Origin: Massilia sp. NR 4-1
Lineage (GTDB): Bacteria; Pseudomonadota; Gammaproteobacteria; Burkholderiales; Burkholderiaceae_D
Direction: 5' to 3'
DNA: 64,000 bases
NCBI RefSeq assembly: GCF_001191005.1
Contig: NZ_CP012201.1
Coordinates: forward strand, 5,704,001 to 5,768,000
Each line of letters starts with the position of its first letter. The stretch's first letter is position 1. Of this stretch, positions 8,991 through 17,671 are shown piece after piece. The position numbers and the translations under genes are program-made. Below the pieces are notes generated by a model that worked only from the letters and a program-made list of their open reading frames with translations, made no database searches and had not been told where the DNA came from.

Positions 8991-10160
8991 TTAGTTGCCG
9001 GCCTTGACCGGCTTGGCCGAGGCGGTGGCGGCCGGGGTGGCTGCCTGCGCGACATTGCGCACCAGATCGCCGTCGTTGAGGAAGCCGGCGCCGCTCACCA
9101 CCACCGGCGTATCGCCCCTGATCCCGTTCAGCACCTCGATGCGGTCGCCCAGGCGGCGGCCGGTCTGCACCTTGACCTGGCTCACGCGCTGGTCGCCGTT
9201 CAGGCGGAACACATAGCTGAAGCCATCGCGCACGGCGATGGCCTGCTGCGGCACGGTCATGGCGTCGCTGCTGCCCAGCTCAAACTGGCCGCTGGCGAAC
9301 ATGCCGGCCTTGAACGGCGCATCCTGGCTGCTGTTCGGCGGCAGATCCACGTAGACCAGGGCGGAGCGGGTCTGCGCATCCACGGTTGGCGCGATCATGC
9401 GCACTTTGCCCGTCAGTTCGCTGCCGTTGGCCGCTTTCACCAGCGCGCTGGCGCCGACCTTGATGCGGCGCAGTTCGGAGGCGGTGATTTCGGCGCGCCA
9501 TTCCAGGCGGCCCTGGCGGATCATGCGGAACAGTTCCGTGCCCGCGCCCACCACGGCGCCCACGGTGGCGCTGCGCGCCGAGATCACGCCGGCATCGGGC
9601 GCCACCACCTGCGTGTATTTCAGGCGCAGCTGCTGGGTCGCCAGCACCGCCTTGGCGGAAGCGATGCGCGCATTGGCGGTCTGCTCGGCGGTCAGGTACT
9701 GGCTGATCTGCTGGGCGCTCAGGGCGCCGCTGCTTTCCAGCGTGCGCGCCCGCGCCGCATTGGCTTTCGCTTCGGCGGCATTGGCTTCGGCTTCCAGCAC
9801 GGTGGCGCGCGCCTGGGCCAGTTCGGCGTTGACGGTATCGGCCGAGAACACGGCCAGCACTTCGCCTTTTTTCACGACATCGCCCACGTTCACGCGCACC
9901 TCGGTCAGGCGCAGGCCGTTCGATTCGCTGCCGATGCTCGCTTCCTGCCAGGCGGCCACGTTGCCGTTGGCGGTCAGGCGGTTGGGCAGGGTCGCGTTCT
10001 GCGGACGGGCGGTGGTCACTGTCAGCGCGGGTTTTTGCGCCTCGGCCTTCTTCTCGTCGGCGGCCACCGAGGCCGGAGCGTACAGCGCGCTGCCCGCGGC
10101 GGCGACGGCCAGGGCGGCCAGCGTGGCCAGGGCGGCGGGTTTCATCTTGATGTTCTTCAT
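8991..10160 (-). CDS. RND periplasmic adaptor subunit
   Basis: This 389-residue AcrA/MexA-type membrane-fusion protein has an N-terminal signal (AALATLAALAVAAAGSALYAP) without a lipobox cysteine, a lipoyl domain (GNVAAWQEASIGSESNGLRL), a short alpha-hairpin (about 105-165, ATVLEAEANAAEAKANAARA) and a beta-barrel (KYTQVVAPDAGVISARSATV onward). The C-terminal part has the usual VPQQAIAVRDG motif. It overlaps the upstream outer-membrane factor gene by 4 bp and precedes the pump by 9 bp. Confidence 0.92.
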   Translation of the reverse strand: MKNIKMKPAALATLAALAVAAAGSALYAPASVAADEKKAEAQKPALTVTTARPQNATLPNRLTANGNVAAWQEASIGSESNGLRLTEVRVNVGDVVKKGEVLAVFSADTVNAELAQARATVLEAEANAAEAKANAARARTLESSGALSAQQISQYLTAEQTANARIASAKAVLATQQLRLKYTQVVAPDAGVISARSATVGAVVGAGTELFRMIRQGRLEWRAEITASELRRIKVGASALVKAANGSELTGKVRMIAPTVDAQTRSALVYVDLPPNSSQDAPFKAGMFASGQFELGSSDAMTVPQQAIAVRDGFSYVFRLNGDQRVSQVKVQTGRRLGDRIEVLNGIRGDTPVVVSGAGFLNDGDLVRNVAQAATPAATASAKPVKAGN

Positions 10161-11569
10161 GGTTTTTCCGTATCAGTCGATTGTGCTTGCCAGCCGCCGC
10201 CGGCGGCGCGGTAGAGGGCGATCCAGGCGGCGCTGCGCTCGCGCTGCAGGCCGACTACCGTGGTTTCGGCCGCCAGGCGCGTGCGGCGCGCGTCTTCCAG
10301 CTCGAACAGGCTGGCCAGGCCGTTTTTGTAGCGGTCCTCGGTGGCCGTGAAATTGACGCGGTAGCCGTCGAGCGCCGTCTGCGCATCGTTGCCGCGCTGC
10401 GCCGTGCTGTCCAGGTTCACCAGCGCCTCTTCCACTTCGCGCACCGCCTGGCGCACGCTGCCGCGATAGCCGCTCACCGCCGCCTCGTAGCGCGCCTTGG
10501 CCGCATCCACATTGGCGCGGCGGGTGCCGGCGTCGAAGATGGGCAGGGTCATTTGCAGCGGGCCGACGGTCCAGGTATTGGCGGTCACGTTGGCGCCATT
10601 GGCGTGGATACGGCCGCGGCCGACCGAACCGCTGATCGACAGGCTGGGGAAGCGTTCCGCCTGCGCGCCCGCCACTTCAAAGCTGCTGGCCGCCACCTCG
10701 CGTTCGGCGGTGAACACGTCGGGGCGCTGGCTCAGGGTGTGCGCCGGCAGGCTGGCGATGCTCACGCCTTGCGCCGGCATCAGCGCCGCCTGGGCCGCGT
10801 TCGTGCCCAGCTTGCGGCGCAGTTCCGGTTCGTCCAGCGCGGTCAGCGCCACCAAGGCCTTGACGTCGATATCGCAGGCGGCGCGCTGCGCCACTTCGCG
10901 GCTGCGGCCATCGGCCGCGCTGGCGCTGGCCAAGGCCGCGTTGGCGGGCGACTGGAAGCCGGCCTTGGCGCTCAGTTGCGTCAGGTTCGCCGTCTGCTGG
11001 CGCGACAGGCTGTCCTCATGCGCCACCGCCAGCAGGCGTTCGCAGGCGCGCAGGCTGTAGTACTGGTTGGCCGTTTCGGCCGCCACCGAGACGCGCGCCT
11101 CGTGCCATCCGGCCTGCGCGCTCTCATAGCGCGCCTGGGCCGCGTCGCGCGCGGCGCGGTTGGCGCCGAACAGGTCGATCTCCCAGGAGGCCTGCAGCAT
11201 GGCCTGCGAGGTGGTATTCACCGGCGCCTCCGACTGCTTGCTCATGCGGGTCGATGTCGCCACCGCATTCAGTTGCGGCGCCAGCGCCGCGCCCGACGCC
11301 ACGCGCGCGGCGCGCGACTGCGCAATGCGCGACTGGGCGCTGGCGATGCTCGGGCTGGCCTGCTGCGCCGCCTCGATCAGCTCCACCAGCAGCGGATCGC
11401 CCTGGTGCTGCCACCAGCCGGCCAGATCGGCGATGCTGCCGTTATGCGGCAAAGGCGCCTGCCACTGCGGCGGCGTCGCGGCCGCGACCTTGCCGGCCGG
11501 CCCGGACGTGCCGCAAGCGGCCAGCGCCAGCGCTGCCGACACGGCCAGCGCGCTTGAACGAATCTTCAT
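10157..11569 (-). CDS. NodT-family outer-membrane efflux lipoprotein (RND set)
   Basis: This is a 470-residue TolC-like lipoprotein. The start chosen is MKIRSSALAVSAALALAACG at 11569, because it gives a clean signal peptide with lipobox LAAC and overlaps the TetR stop by 4 bp. A longer frame upstream only reads through the TetR gene. Two efflux modules are visible (DLAGWWQHQGDPLLVELIEA and HTLSQRPDVFTAEREVAASS). The C-terminal coiled-coil part ends near YRAAGGGWQ, as in the other NodT protein of this window. Confidence 0.9.
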   Translation of the reverse strand: MKIRSSALAVSAALALAACGTSGPAGKVAAATPPQWQAPLPHNGSIADLAGWWQHQGDPLLVELIEAAQQASPSIASAQSRIAQSRAARVASGAALAPQLNAVATSTRMSKQSEAPVNTTSQAMLQASWEIDLFGANRAARDAAQARYESAQAGWHEARVSVAAETANQYYSLRACERLLAVAHEDSLSRQQTANLTQLSAKAGFQSPANAALASASAADGRSREVAQRAACDIDVKALVALTALDEPELRRKLGTNAAQAALMPAQGVSIASLPAHTLSQRPDVFTAEREVAASSFEVAGAQAERFPSLSISGSVGRGRIHANGANVTANTWTVGPLQMTLPIFDAGTRRANVDAAKARYEAAVSGYRGSVRQAVREVEEALVNLDSTAQRGNDAQTALDGYRVNFTATEDRYKNGLASLFELEDARRTRLAAETTVVGLQRERSAAWIALYRAAGGGWQAQSTDTEKP

Positions 11570-12237
11570 GCTTTCCCTTCTTCTTGTAGTCTGGTCTTCT
11601 CCGCCGCCACCAGGGCTTCGGCATAGCGGACCAGGTGTTGAATCCAGTGACCGATCGGGTCCGGCCCTTCCATCAGGCGCGGCGAGCAGATATGGATGAC
11701 ATCGCGGCCGATCATCAACTGCACGGCCATGGCGGCGATCGCGTGCACCAGCCTTTGCACATCGTCGCTGGGCAGCGGCACGTCGAGATGGCGCGCCAGC
11801 ACCTCCGTCATCGCCAGATGCTCGGGCTTGATGCCGTTGATGATTTCCTCGGTCCACAAGCCGGTCGGCTCGATCATCTCGCGCATCCACATGCGCATGC
11901 ACAGCTGGGCCAACTCGCCCTGCATCACGGGCGCCAGCAGCTGGGCGTAGAAGCCCTCCAGCGTCTGGCGCAGCGTGAAATGCGGCTGGTTGAACATTTC
12001 GATATTCGATTCCGGCAGCGGCATCAGATCGGTCAGGCTGGCGCGGTACAAGCCTGCCTTGTCGCCAAAGTAGTAGCTGATCGCAGCCACATTGGCGCCC
12101 GCCGCCAAGGCAATCTCGCGTGTCGAGGTACGCGCATAGCCCTGTTCCGCGAACAGGCGCATGGCCGCCAGCAGCAAGCGTTCGCGCGACTGCTCGCCGT
12201 CGGAGCGGGGTTTTCGGGTGGGGGTTTTGTCAATCAT
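11566..12237 (-). CDS. TetR-family regulator with CerR-type C-terminal domain
   Basis: The 223-residue repressor-like protein has an N-terminal TetR helix-turn-helix (about 18-65: LLLAAMRLFAEQGYARTSTR, then ANVAAISYYFGDKAGLYRA). Its C-terminal half fits the CerR/DUF1956 type (LAPVMQGELAQLCMRMWMRE, then VHAIAAMAVQLMIGRD). It is the first gene of the five-gene RND operon and overlaps the outer-membrane factor start (ATGA). The arrangement suggests an autoregulated operon that is induced when a drug binds the C-terminal domain. The likely operator region is the AT-rich leader just upstream. Confidence 0.9.
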   Translation of the reverse strand: MIDKTPTRKPRSDGEQSRERLLLAAMRLFAEQGYARTSTREIALAAGANVAAISYYFGDKAGLYRASLTDLMPLPESNIEMFNQPHFTLRQTLEGFYAQLLAPVMQGELAQLCMRMWMREMIEPTGLWTEEIINGIKPEHLAMTEVLARHLDVPLPSDDVQRLVHAIAAMAVQLMIGRDVIHICSPRLMEGPDPIGHWIQHLVRYAEALVAAEKTRLQEEGKA

Positions 12238-12262
12238 GCAGCATTAAAGCACACAATTAAAA

Positions 12263-12294
12263 CATTTGATATAACTAAATCGATCATTTGATTT
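12263..12294. promoter_or_regulatory. Candidate operator for the TetR/RND operon
   Basis: The leader upstream of the TetR gene is strikingly AT-rich compared with its surroundings. CATTTGAT occurs twice, at 12263-12270 and 12285-12292, 22 bp apart or about two helical turns. The second copy overlaps an imperfect dyad with AAATC/GATTT arms (12277-12294). This is a plausible TetR binding region; which protein binds is inference. Confidence 0.35.
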
Positions 12295-12390
12295 ACTTAT
12301 GTAATAAGCTGTCTAAGCCTACCACCGGCGGCGGCCGCCAATCTTAAGAAAAGACTAAGCAAAATGCCGAAAGTTGTTTGAGCCGGGACG

Positions 12391-12416
12391 AAAAAAAGCC
12401 CGCTGCGGGAGCGGGC
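12391..12416 (-). terminator. Rho-independent terminator
   Basis: Read on the minus strand, a GCCCGC/GCGGGC stem (12411-12416 with 12398-12403) with a 7-nt loop is followed directly by seven T residues (12397-12391). It lies about 80 bp past the stop of the double-REC gene and should end the signalling operon. Confidence 0.75.
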
Positions 12417-12495
12417 AAGTTCCAATGTTCTTTGAACGCTTGGAGGAGACAGTTCCAATATAGGCTTCTCCATGTTGCGCTGCAATACCGTAGAA

Positions 12496-13332
12496 CTACG
12501 ATGACGAAATGTCCATCATGTCGCTTGCTTCAGGCTGGGCCGCGGCGAGCTGGGCGTCGATGGCGGCGGCAAGCTGGGCCGGTTCGAGCGGATGGCAGAG
12601 CAGCTGTATCGGCCGGCTGCGGCTGGGCAGCGGGGTGACGGCGTCGTCGGGCCGGATCAGGATGGCGGGCAGCTGCGGGAAGCTGTGCAGCGCTTGCGCG
12701 ACCAGGGCCTGGCGGCTGGCGTCGGGCAGGCCGATGTCGCACAGCAGCAAATCAAAATGCTCGACCGTGCAAGCCGCGATCTGGGCCGCTTCCGAGACCA
12801 GCGTCAAGCGGTAGCCGAAGTGGGACAGCAGGCTGCGGCTCAGGCCCGCGTACTCGGGTGCGGCGTCCAGCAGCAGGACGTGGATGGCGGCATGGCCGCC
12901 GGCCGGCGTGACCGGCGCCGCCACGATCTCTTCATGCCCGGCCGGCAGATGGCCGATGCGCAGCGCGGGCGGCAGATAGGCTTCCAGCGCTGGCACCAGC
13001 ACGTCCGGCTCCAGCGATTTGGGCACGCAGCCGGTAAAGCCGGCGCGGCGCAGCGCGGCGCCATTGTCGTTGACCGGCAGGGCGCTGGCGGCGATCACGG
13101 GAATGCCGCGCGTGACCGGATGGCCGCGCAGCGCCTGCAGCACGCCGTGGCCGTCGAGCTTGGGCAGGTGCAGGTCGCAGACGATCAGGTCGGGCCGTTC
13201 GCTGTGCGCCAGCGCCACGCCCTGTTCGCCGTCGAAGGCAGACAGCGGCTGGTGGCCCACTGCATCCAGCAGGTAGACCAGCAAATCCATATTGGCCTGG
13301 TTGTCCTCGATGATCAGTACGCGTGCCGCCAT
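12496..13332 (-). CDS. Tandem receiver-domain response regulator without output domain
   Basis: This 278-residue protein consists of two CheY-like receiver domains. The first (about 4-120) is complete: acidic pair E9-D10, phospho-acceptor D53 in DLIVCDLHLP, and the lysine in VPKSLEP. The second (about 147-265) keeps an aspartate in DLLLCDIGLP, but the conserved lysine position reads CHPLEP and only one acidic residue remains at its start, so it may not be phosphorylated normally. There is no DNA-binding or enzymatic output. The gene follows the REC-histidine kinase gene by 29 bp, so it probably receives phosphate from that kinase. Confidence 0.82.
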   Translation of the reverse strand: MAARVLIIEDNQANMDLLVYLLDAVGHQPLSAFDGEQGVALAHSERPDLIVCDLHLPKLDGHGVLQALRGHPVTRGIPVIAASALPVNDNGAALRRAGFTGCVPKSLEPDVLVPALEAYLPPALRIGHLPAGHEEIVAAPVTPAGGHAAIHVLLLDAAPEYAGLSRSLLSHFGYRLTLVSEAAQIAACTVEHFDLLLCDIGLPDASRQALVAQALHSFPQLPAILIRPDDAVTPLPSRSRPIQLLCHPLEPAQLAAAIDAQLAAAQPEASDMMDISSS

Positions 13333-13361
13333 CGCCGCCTCCCCAGGGGTGTCAGCGTCCC

Positions 13362-14717
13362 CTATTGCAGCTTGCTTTTCATTGCCAGCGTAAATACGCT
13401 GCCCTTGCCGAAGTCACTGGTGAAGAACAGGGCGCCGCCCAGCAGATTGGCCAGGTTCTGGCACAGGTAGAGACCCAGACCGGCGCCCTCGGCATGGCGG
13501 GTGGAGGTCGAATCGAGCTGGGAGAAGGCCTGGAACAGCTTGGCCTGGTCCTCTTCGCGGATGCCGGCGCCGCTGTCGGCAACGGCGAATTCGGTGATGC
13601 GGTGGCCGCCTTCGCTGCGCTGGCTCAGGCTGATCTTCACCCGGCCCCTCTCGGTGAACTTGATGGCGTTGTTGGCCAGGTTGATCAGGATCTGGGTCAG
13701 GGCGCGGCGGTCGGTGTCGAGTGCGGCCGGTTCCGGCGCCAGTTCGATCTCCAGCTCCAGTCCCTTCTGCACGGCCAGCGGGCGCAGGGTGTCGGCCACT
13801 TCGCGGATCAGATCCTGGCACTGCACATGCTCGACCGAGAGCGTGACCTTGCCGGCTTCGATCTTGGCCACGTCGAGGATATCGTTGATCAGCGAGAGCA
13901 GGTGGCGCGCGCTGTTGCGGATGGTGTTGAGCTGGCGGTCCTGCTCATCGGTCAGCGGGCCGGGAAGCTTCATCAGCAGCGCGCCGGTAAAGCCGATGAT
14001 GGCGTTCAGCGGCGTGCGCAGCTCGTGCGACATATTGGCGATGAAGGCCGATTTCATGCGGCTCGCTTCGGCCAGCTCCAGATTTTTCAGCGCGATTTCG
14101 CGGTTGATGGTTTCCAGCTCGCCGGCGTGGTGGGCCAGGCGCATATTCAGCTCGATCACCTGGCGCTCGCGCGCCTGCAGCTCGCTATTGACCTGCACCG
14201 CCTGTTCATAGGTGGAGATCAGGAGGTCGAGGATCTGCTGCCGTTCGGCGTTGATGAAGTGCTTCTGGTCGCCCAGGTAGAGGGCGATGCCGACCTCCAT
14301 ATTCTGGTCCTTGCGCAGCTTCTGGTTGACCAGCATATGGCCGATGCGATTGAGCAGATAGTCTTCCGCATAGGGTTTGCGGATGAAATTATCGGCGCCG
14401 CATTCGATGCCGCGGATGATGTCCTTGGGATCGGTCAGCGACGTGACCAGGATGACGGGAATATCGCGTAGCGCGGGATCGCTCTTGATGGCGCGGCACA
14501 GGGTATAGCCGTCCATCTCCGGCATCACGATATCGGACAGCACCAGATGCGGCTTGCGTTCATGGATCGATTCCAGCGCCAGCTTGCCATTGGCCGCCAC
14601 GCGGGCCCCATAGCGCATTGACTGGATCAGGCGGCGCAGGCGCTCGGCCTGGGTCGGGCTGTCCTCGACGATGAGAATCTCGATCTCATCCGGCTGGATT
14701 TCATAGCTTGAGTCCAC
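13362..14717 (-). CDS. Hybrid REC-histidine kinase, soluble
   Basis: The 451-residue protein has an N-terminal receiver domain (about 13-130; acidic pair E18-D19, phospho-acceptor D62 in VLSDIVMPEMDG, lysine in FIRKPYAED). A coiled-coil linker (about 160-215) follows, then a HisKA domain with the phospho-histidine at about residue 231 (SHELRTPLNAIIGF) and an HATPase_c domain (N box INLANNAIKF, G1 VADSGAGI, G2 GAGLGLYL). There is no membrane segment, so it is cytoplasmic and probably senses through its own receiver or a partner. It is cotranscribed with the double-receiver protein downstream. Confidence 0.9.
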   Translation of the reverse strand: MDSSYEIQPDEIEILIVEDSPTQAERLRRLIQSMRYGARVAANGKLALESIHERKPHLVLSDIVMPEMDGYTLCRAIKSDPALRDIPVILVTSLTDPKDIIRGIECGADNFIRKPYAEDYLLNRIGHMLVNQKLRKDQNMEVGIALYLGDQKHFINAERQQILDLLISTYEQAVQVNSELQARERQVIELNMRLAHHAGELETINREIALKNLELAEASRMKSAFIANMSHELRTPLNAIIGFTGALLMKLPGPLTDEQDRQLNTIRNSARHLLSLINDILDVAKIEAGKVTLSVEHVQCQDLIREVADTLRPLAVQKGLELEIELAPEPAALDTDRRALTQILINLANNAIKFTERGRVKISLSQRSEGGHRITEFAVADSGAGIREEDQAKLFQAFSQLDSTSTRHAEGAGLGLYLCQNLANLLGGALFFTSDFGKGSVFTLAMKSKLQ

Positions 14718-14807
14718 GAACTACCTCCCTATGAGGATGCACAGCTGTTGTGACTATATCGGATTTTGGCCCGGAGGCCTTGCACTTTCGTGCGCCACAG
14801 CCACAGC

Positions 14808-15545
14808 TTAGTTGCTTTCGCCCTGGAAGCCGCCGGCGCGGTAGGTTAGCACCAGGGTGTCGCGGTGGCCGTGATCCGTCAGCGGCTGGATCGGCGTCGA
14901 TTCGTGTATCACCACGGCGTCGTCCATCAGCAGCAGCGACCATGGCTCGCTGAGCGTGAAGCGCTTGCCGTTCGGGCCATCGGCTTCGAAGATGCGCGTC
15001 TCGCCACCCTTGATCTCATGGCGCGCCACCAGCAGCACGGCGACGAAGTCGACGCCGTCGCGGTGGGCGCCTTCCGGCGTCGGGCGGCCGATGCCGTCGG
15101 CGGTATCGATGCGGAACTGGTGGGCCTCGACATACCAGGCCGGCTGCGGGCGCGCGGCGAAGCACAGGCGGCCGATGCCGTTCACCAGGCCTTGCCAGGC
15201 AGGGTTGGCGACGGTCTCCGCCAGCACCGGCTCGAACAGGCGGTGCATGCCGCCGTGCAGGGCGTTGTATTCGACCGGCTGCCAGTGGGCACGGTGCGGG
15301 GCCTGATTGAGTTCCGCCAGCGTCTGCACGAAACAGGCGTGGCGGCGGCGCCGATAGCGGCCGCCATCCTTCAGATAATTGTCGAGTTCCAGCTGCTCCC
15401 AGCCGGGCAGCAGGCTGTCCAGGTCCGCCACCTTGCAGCCGGCCAGCGCCGCCACGTCCTGCGGCGGCAGCAGGGCATAACCATGGGCGCGCAGCGCCTC
15501 GCTGACCTGGGCTGGGTGGGTGAAGGTGGGGGCGGCAGAACTCAT
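14808..15545 (-). CDS. 2OG-Fe(II) dioxygenase (PF10014-like, amino-acid hydroxylase type)
   Basis: The 245-residue protein has the metal-binding His-Asp pair in PEGAHRDGVDFVAVLLVARH, the distal histidine in DDAVVIHESTPI and a C-terminal arginine for 2-oxoglutarate (HRDTLVLTYR). The upstream block (LDNYLKDGGRYRRRRHACF) and overall length fit the 2OG-Fe_Oxy_2 family, which includes free L-isoleucine 4-hydroxylase of Bacillus. The substrate here is unknown. The gene lies alone between the kinase operon and a TonB receptor gene and has no obvious partner. Confidence 0.75.
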   Translation of the reverse strand: MSSAAPTFTHPAQVSEALRAHGYALLPPQDVAALAGCKVADLDSLLPGWEQLELDNYLKDGGRYRRRRHACFVQTLAELNQAPHRAHWQPVEYNALHGGMHRLFEPVLAETVANPAWQGLVNGIGRLCFAARPQPAWYVEAHQFRIDTADGIGRPTPEGAHRDGVDFVAVLLVARHEIKGGETRIFEADGPNGKRFTLSEPWSLLLMDDAVVIHESTPIQPLTDHGHRDTLVLTYRAGGFQGESN

Positions 15546-15590
15546 GGGCGGCAGCGGTAGCGGTGGATGATCAGTCTATTGTATTACTAA

Positions 15591-17645
15591 CTAGAAAGTT
15601 CGGCTCAAGGTCAGGCGCAAGGAGCGTGCTTCGACCGGATGGAAGTGCACATCCTCCACCGCCTCGGCTTCGCCGCGCAGGCGGGAAGCATAGTAGTAGT
15701 CGATGGCCGAGACGCGGCGGTTGGCCAGGTTGAAGGCTTCCAGTTCCAGGTGCGTGTCCTTGTTGAAGCGGTAGCCGATGCGGCCATTCAGCGTGGTGCT
15801 GGCCTTGGAGCGCACCTGGTTGTCTTCGATCAGCGGGCGCGGGCCGAAGTAGCGCAGGCGCAGGGCGCCCGACCAGGGGCCGAGATTGTCCACCGTGACG
15901 GCCAGCTGGCCCACGCCTTCCACCGCGCCGGGAATGCGGCGGCCGGCCGGATCGTCGTTGCGGTAGCGCGCCTTGGCGAAGGCGATGTCGGCGTCGATGC
16001 TGAGCCAGGGCAGGGGCTTGTAGTAGTTGGAGAATTCCACGCCGTAGCGGCGGCTCGGGCGGCCCGCCTCGGTATTGCCGGCGTCGCCGATGAAGACCAG
16101 TTCGGAGTCGAAGTCCAGGCGGTACAGCGAGAGGGAGCTTTGCAGGCGCGGCACCCATTCGCTGCGCACGCCGACTTCCAGGCCGCGCGAGCGGGCCAGC
16201 GGCGTCACCTTGTCCACCGCCTCCCTGCTCTTCGGATCGACCGTGATGGTGGTGCCGCGCGCATCGTTGCTGTGGAAGCCGTTGCCGGCGTTGACATACA
16301 GCTCGGTCTGCGCCCAGGGGCCGAAAATCAGGTTCAGGCTGGGGCTGAGCAGGGTGTCGTTGGCCTTGCCCGAATTTTCAGGATGGTCGCTGGCGACCTG
16401 GAAGCGGTAGTGGTCGGCGCGCACCCCGGCCACCGTGCGGAAGGTGGGCGTCCAGCGCGTCTGGTTCTCCACATACAGGCCCAGGCTGGATTCGACGATA
16501 TGGTCTGCGCGCGTCACCTCCAGCGTCTGGCGCGCCTTGGTGTGGTACAGGCCATTGTGGATATTGTCGTTCTGCGCCTGCAGGCCGATGGTGGTGGTGG
16601 ACGCCAGATCGCCCTCATGCCGGTGCCAGCTATGGCTGGCGTTCACGCCGCTGGTGACGCGGCGGTCGGGCTGGGCGAACTGGTCGCCGTTGACCGGATC
16701 GTCCATGAAATAGGTGAAGTTGGAGAACAGCTGCAGGCGGTTGGCGATCAGATAGGCGCTGACTTTCGACGAGCTGTCCTCCGCCGTGCGCCGCCATTGG
16801 CCGGACAGGCTGAAACGGCGCGCCGCGCCGCCGTCGCTATTGTCGATGGCGTCGAAGCGGCCCAATTCCCCGCTGGCGACGGCGCGCTGCGGAATCTGGT
16901 CGGTGGCGTTCCAGTTGGCGCGGTAGGCCATGGCCGTGATATTGAAGCCGTTGTTGGCATAGCCTTCGCTGTAGCGCAGCACGCCGTTGACCTTGCGGTA
17001 GTTGTCGCCGCGCGTGAAGGGGCCGTCGTTGTGCAGGGCTTCGATGGCGTACAGCAGCGCGCCCCGGCCCAGTTCCGGCGAGTCGGCCAGCAGGGCGCGC
17101 GCATAGCCGTTCTGGCCACCGGTCACGCTGGCCACGCCGCGCAGCAGGCGGTTGGCGTAGGTGATGGACGCCGCACCGGCCGAGGCGAAGTCGCCCTCGG
17201 CCGCCGAATACGGGCCTTTCTTGTAATCGAGGCGGGCCGACAGTTCGGGAATCAGGAAATTCAGGTCGGTCCAGCCCTGGCCGTGGCCATGGCTGCGCTG
17301 ATTCACCGGCATCTCGTCGACGCTGGTGCGCAGGTCGGTGCCGTGGTCCAGATTGAAGCCGCGCAGGTAGAACTGGTTGGCCTTGCCCTCGCCGCTATGC
17401 TGGCTGACGATCAGGCCGGGCGTGGCTTCCAGCAGCTCGCCGGGGCGGTAGTTGGTGCGCGCTTCGAGCTGGCGCTGGCTGACGCTGCCCATGCCTGCCG
17501 CATCGGCCAGGCCGAGCTGGCTGATGCGCGAGCCGTCGACCAGCACGCGCTGCACGAAGGGATCGTCGGCCAGCGCCGTGAGCGGGGCGCACAGCAGCAG
17601 GAAGGTGGCGGAGCAGAGGCGGAGTGCGGAAGAATGGCGTGTCAT
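15591..17645 (-). CDS. TonB-dependent outer-membrane receptor (with M1 peptidase/DUF6702)
   Basis: The 684-residue receptor starts at MTRHSSALRLCSATFLLLCA with a signal peptide cleaved near ALADD. A longer frame upstream overlaps the DUF6702 gene and is not needed. The plug domain (about 45-160) has NYRPGELLEATPGLIVSQHS and the typical FYLRGFNLDHGTDL. A 22-strand barrel follows and ends LRLTLSRTF with the C-terminal Phe required for barrel assembly. It is the last gene of an operon with the DUF6702 protein (26 bp upstream) and the M1 peptidase. The ligand is unknown; import of a metal complex or peptide is possible. Confidence 0.88.
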   Translation of the reverse strand: MTRHSSALRLCSATFLLLCAPLTALADDPFVQRVLVDGSRISQLGLADAAGMGSVSQRQLEARTNYRPGELLEATPGLIVSQHSGEGKANQFYLRGFNLDHGTDLRTSVDEMPVNQRSHGHGQGWTDLNFLIPELSARLDYKKGPYSAAEGDFASAGAASITYANRLLRGVASVTGGQNGYARALLADSPELGRGALLYAIEALHNDGPFTRGDNYRKVNGVLRYSEGYANNGFNITAMAYRANWNATDQIPQRAVASGELGRFDAIDNSDGGAARRFSLSGQWRRTAEDSSSKVSAYLIANRLQLFSNFTYFMDDPVNGDQFAQPDRRVTSGVNASHSWHRHEGDLASTTTIGLQAQNDNIHNGLYHTKARQTLEVTRADHIVESSLGLYVENQTRWTPTFRTVAGVRADHYRFQVASDHPENSGKANDTLLSPSLNLIFGPWAQTELYVNAGNGFHSNDARGTTITVDPKSREAVDKVTPLARSRGLEVGVRSEWVPRLQSSLSLYRLDFDSELVFIGDAGNTEAGRPSRRYGVEFSNYYKPLPWLSIDADIAFAKARYRNDDPAGRRIPGAVEGVGQLAVTVDNLGPWSGALRLRYFGPRPLIEDNQVRSKASTTLNGRIGYRFNKDTHLELEAFNLANRRVSAIDYYYASRLRGEAEAVEDVHFHPVEARSLRLTLSRTF

Positions 17646-17671
17646 GAAAGCGGTCTGCGAACAGGCCGCGC

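Noticed and set aside
11570..11902. Long N-terminal extension of the RND outer-membrane factor
   Set aside because: It lies inside the TetR gene in another frame. The start at 11569 gives a signal peptide with lipobox and a 4-bp overlap.
14755..14790. Partial match to the 62-kb palindrome arm (GATTTTGG)
   Set aside because: Only about 8 bp match and there is no inverted copy.
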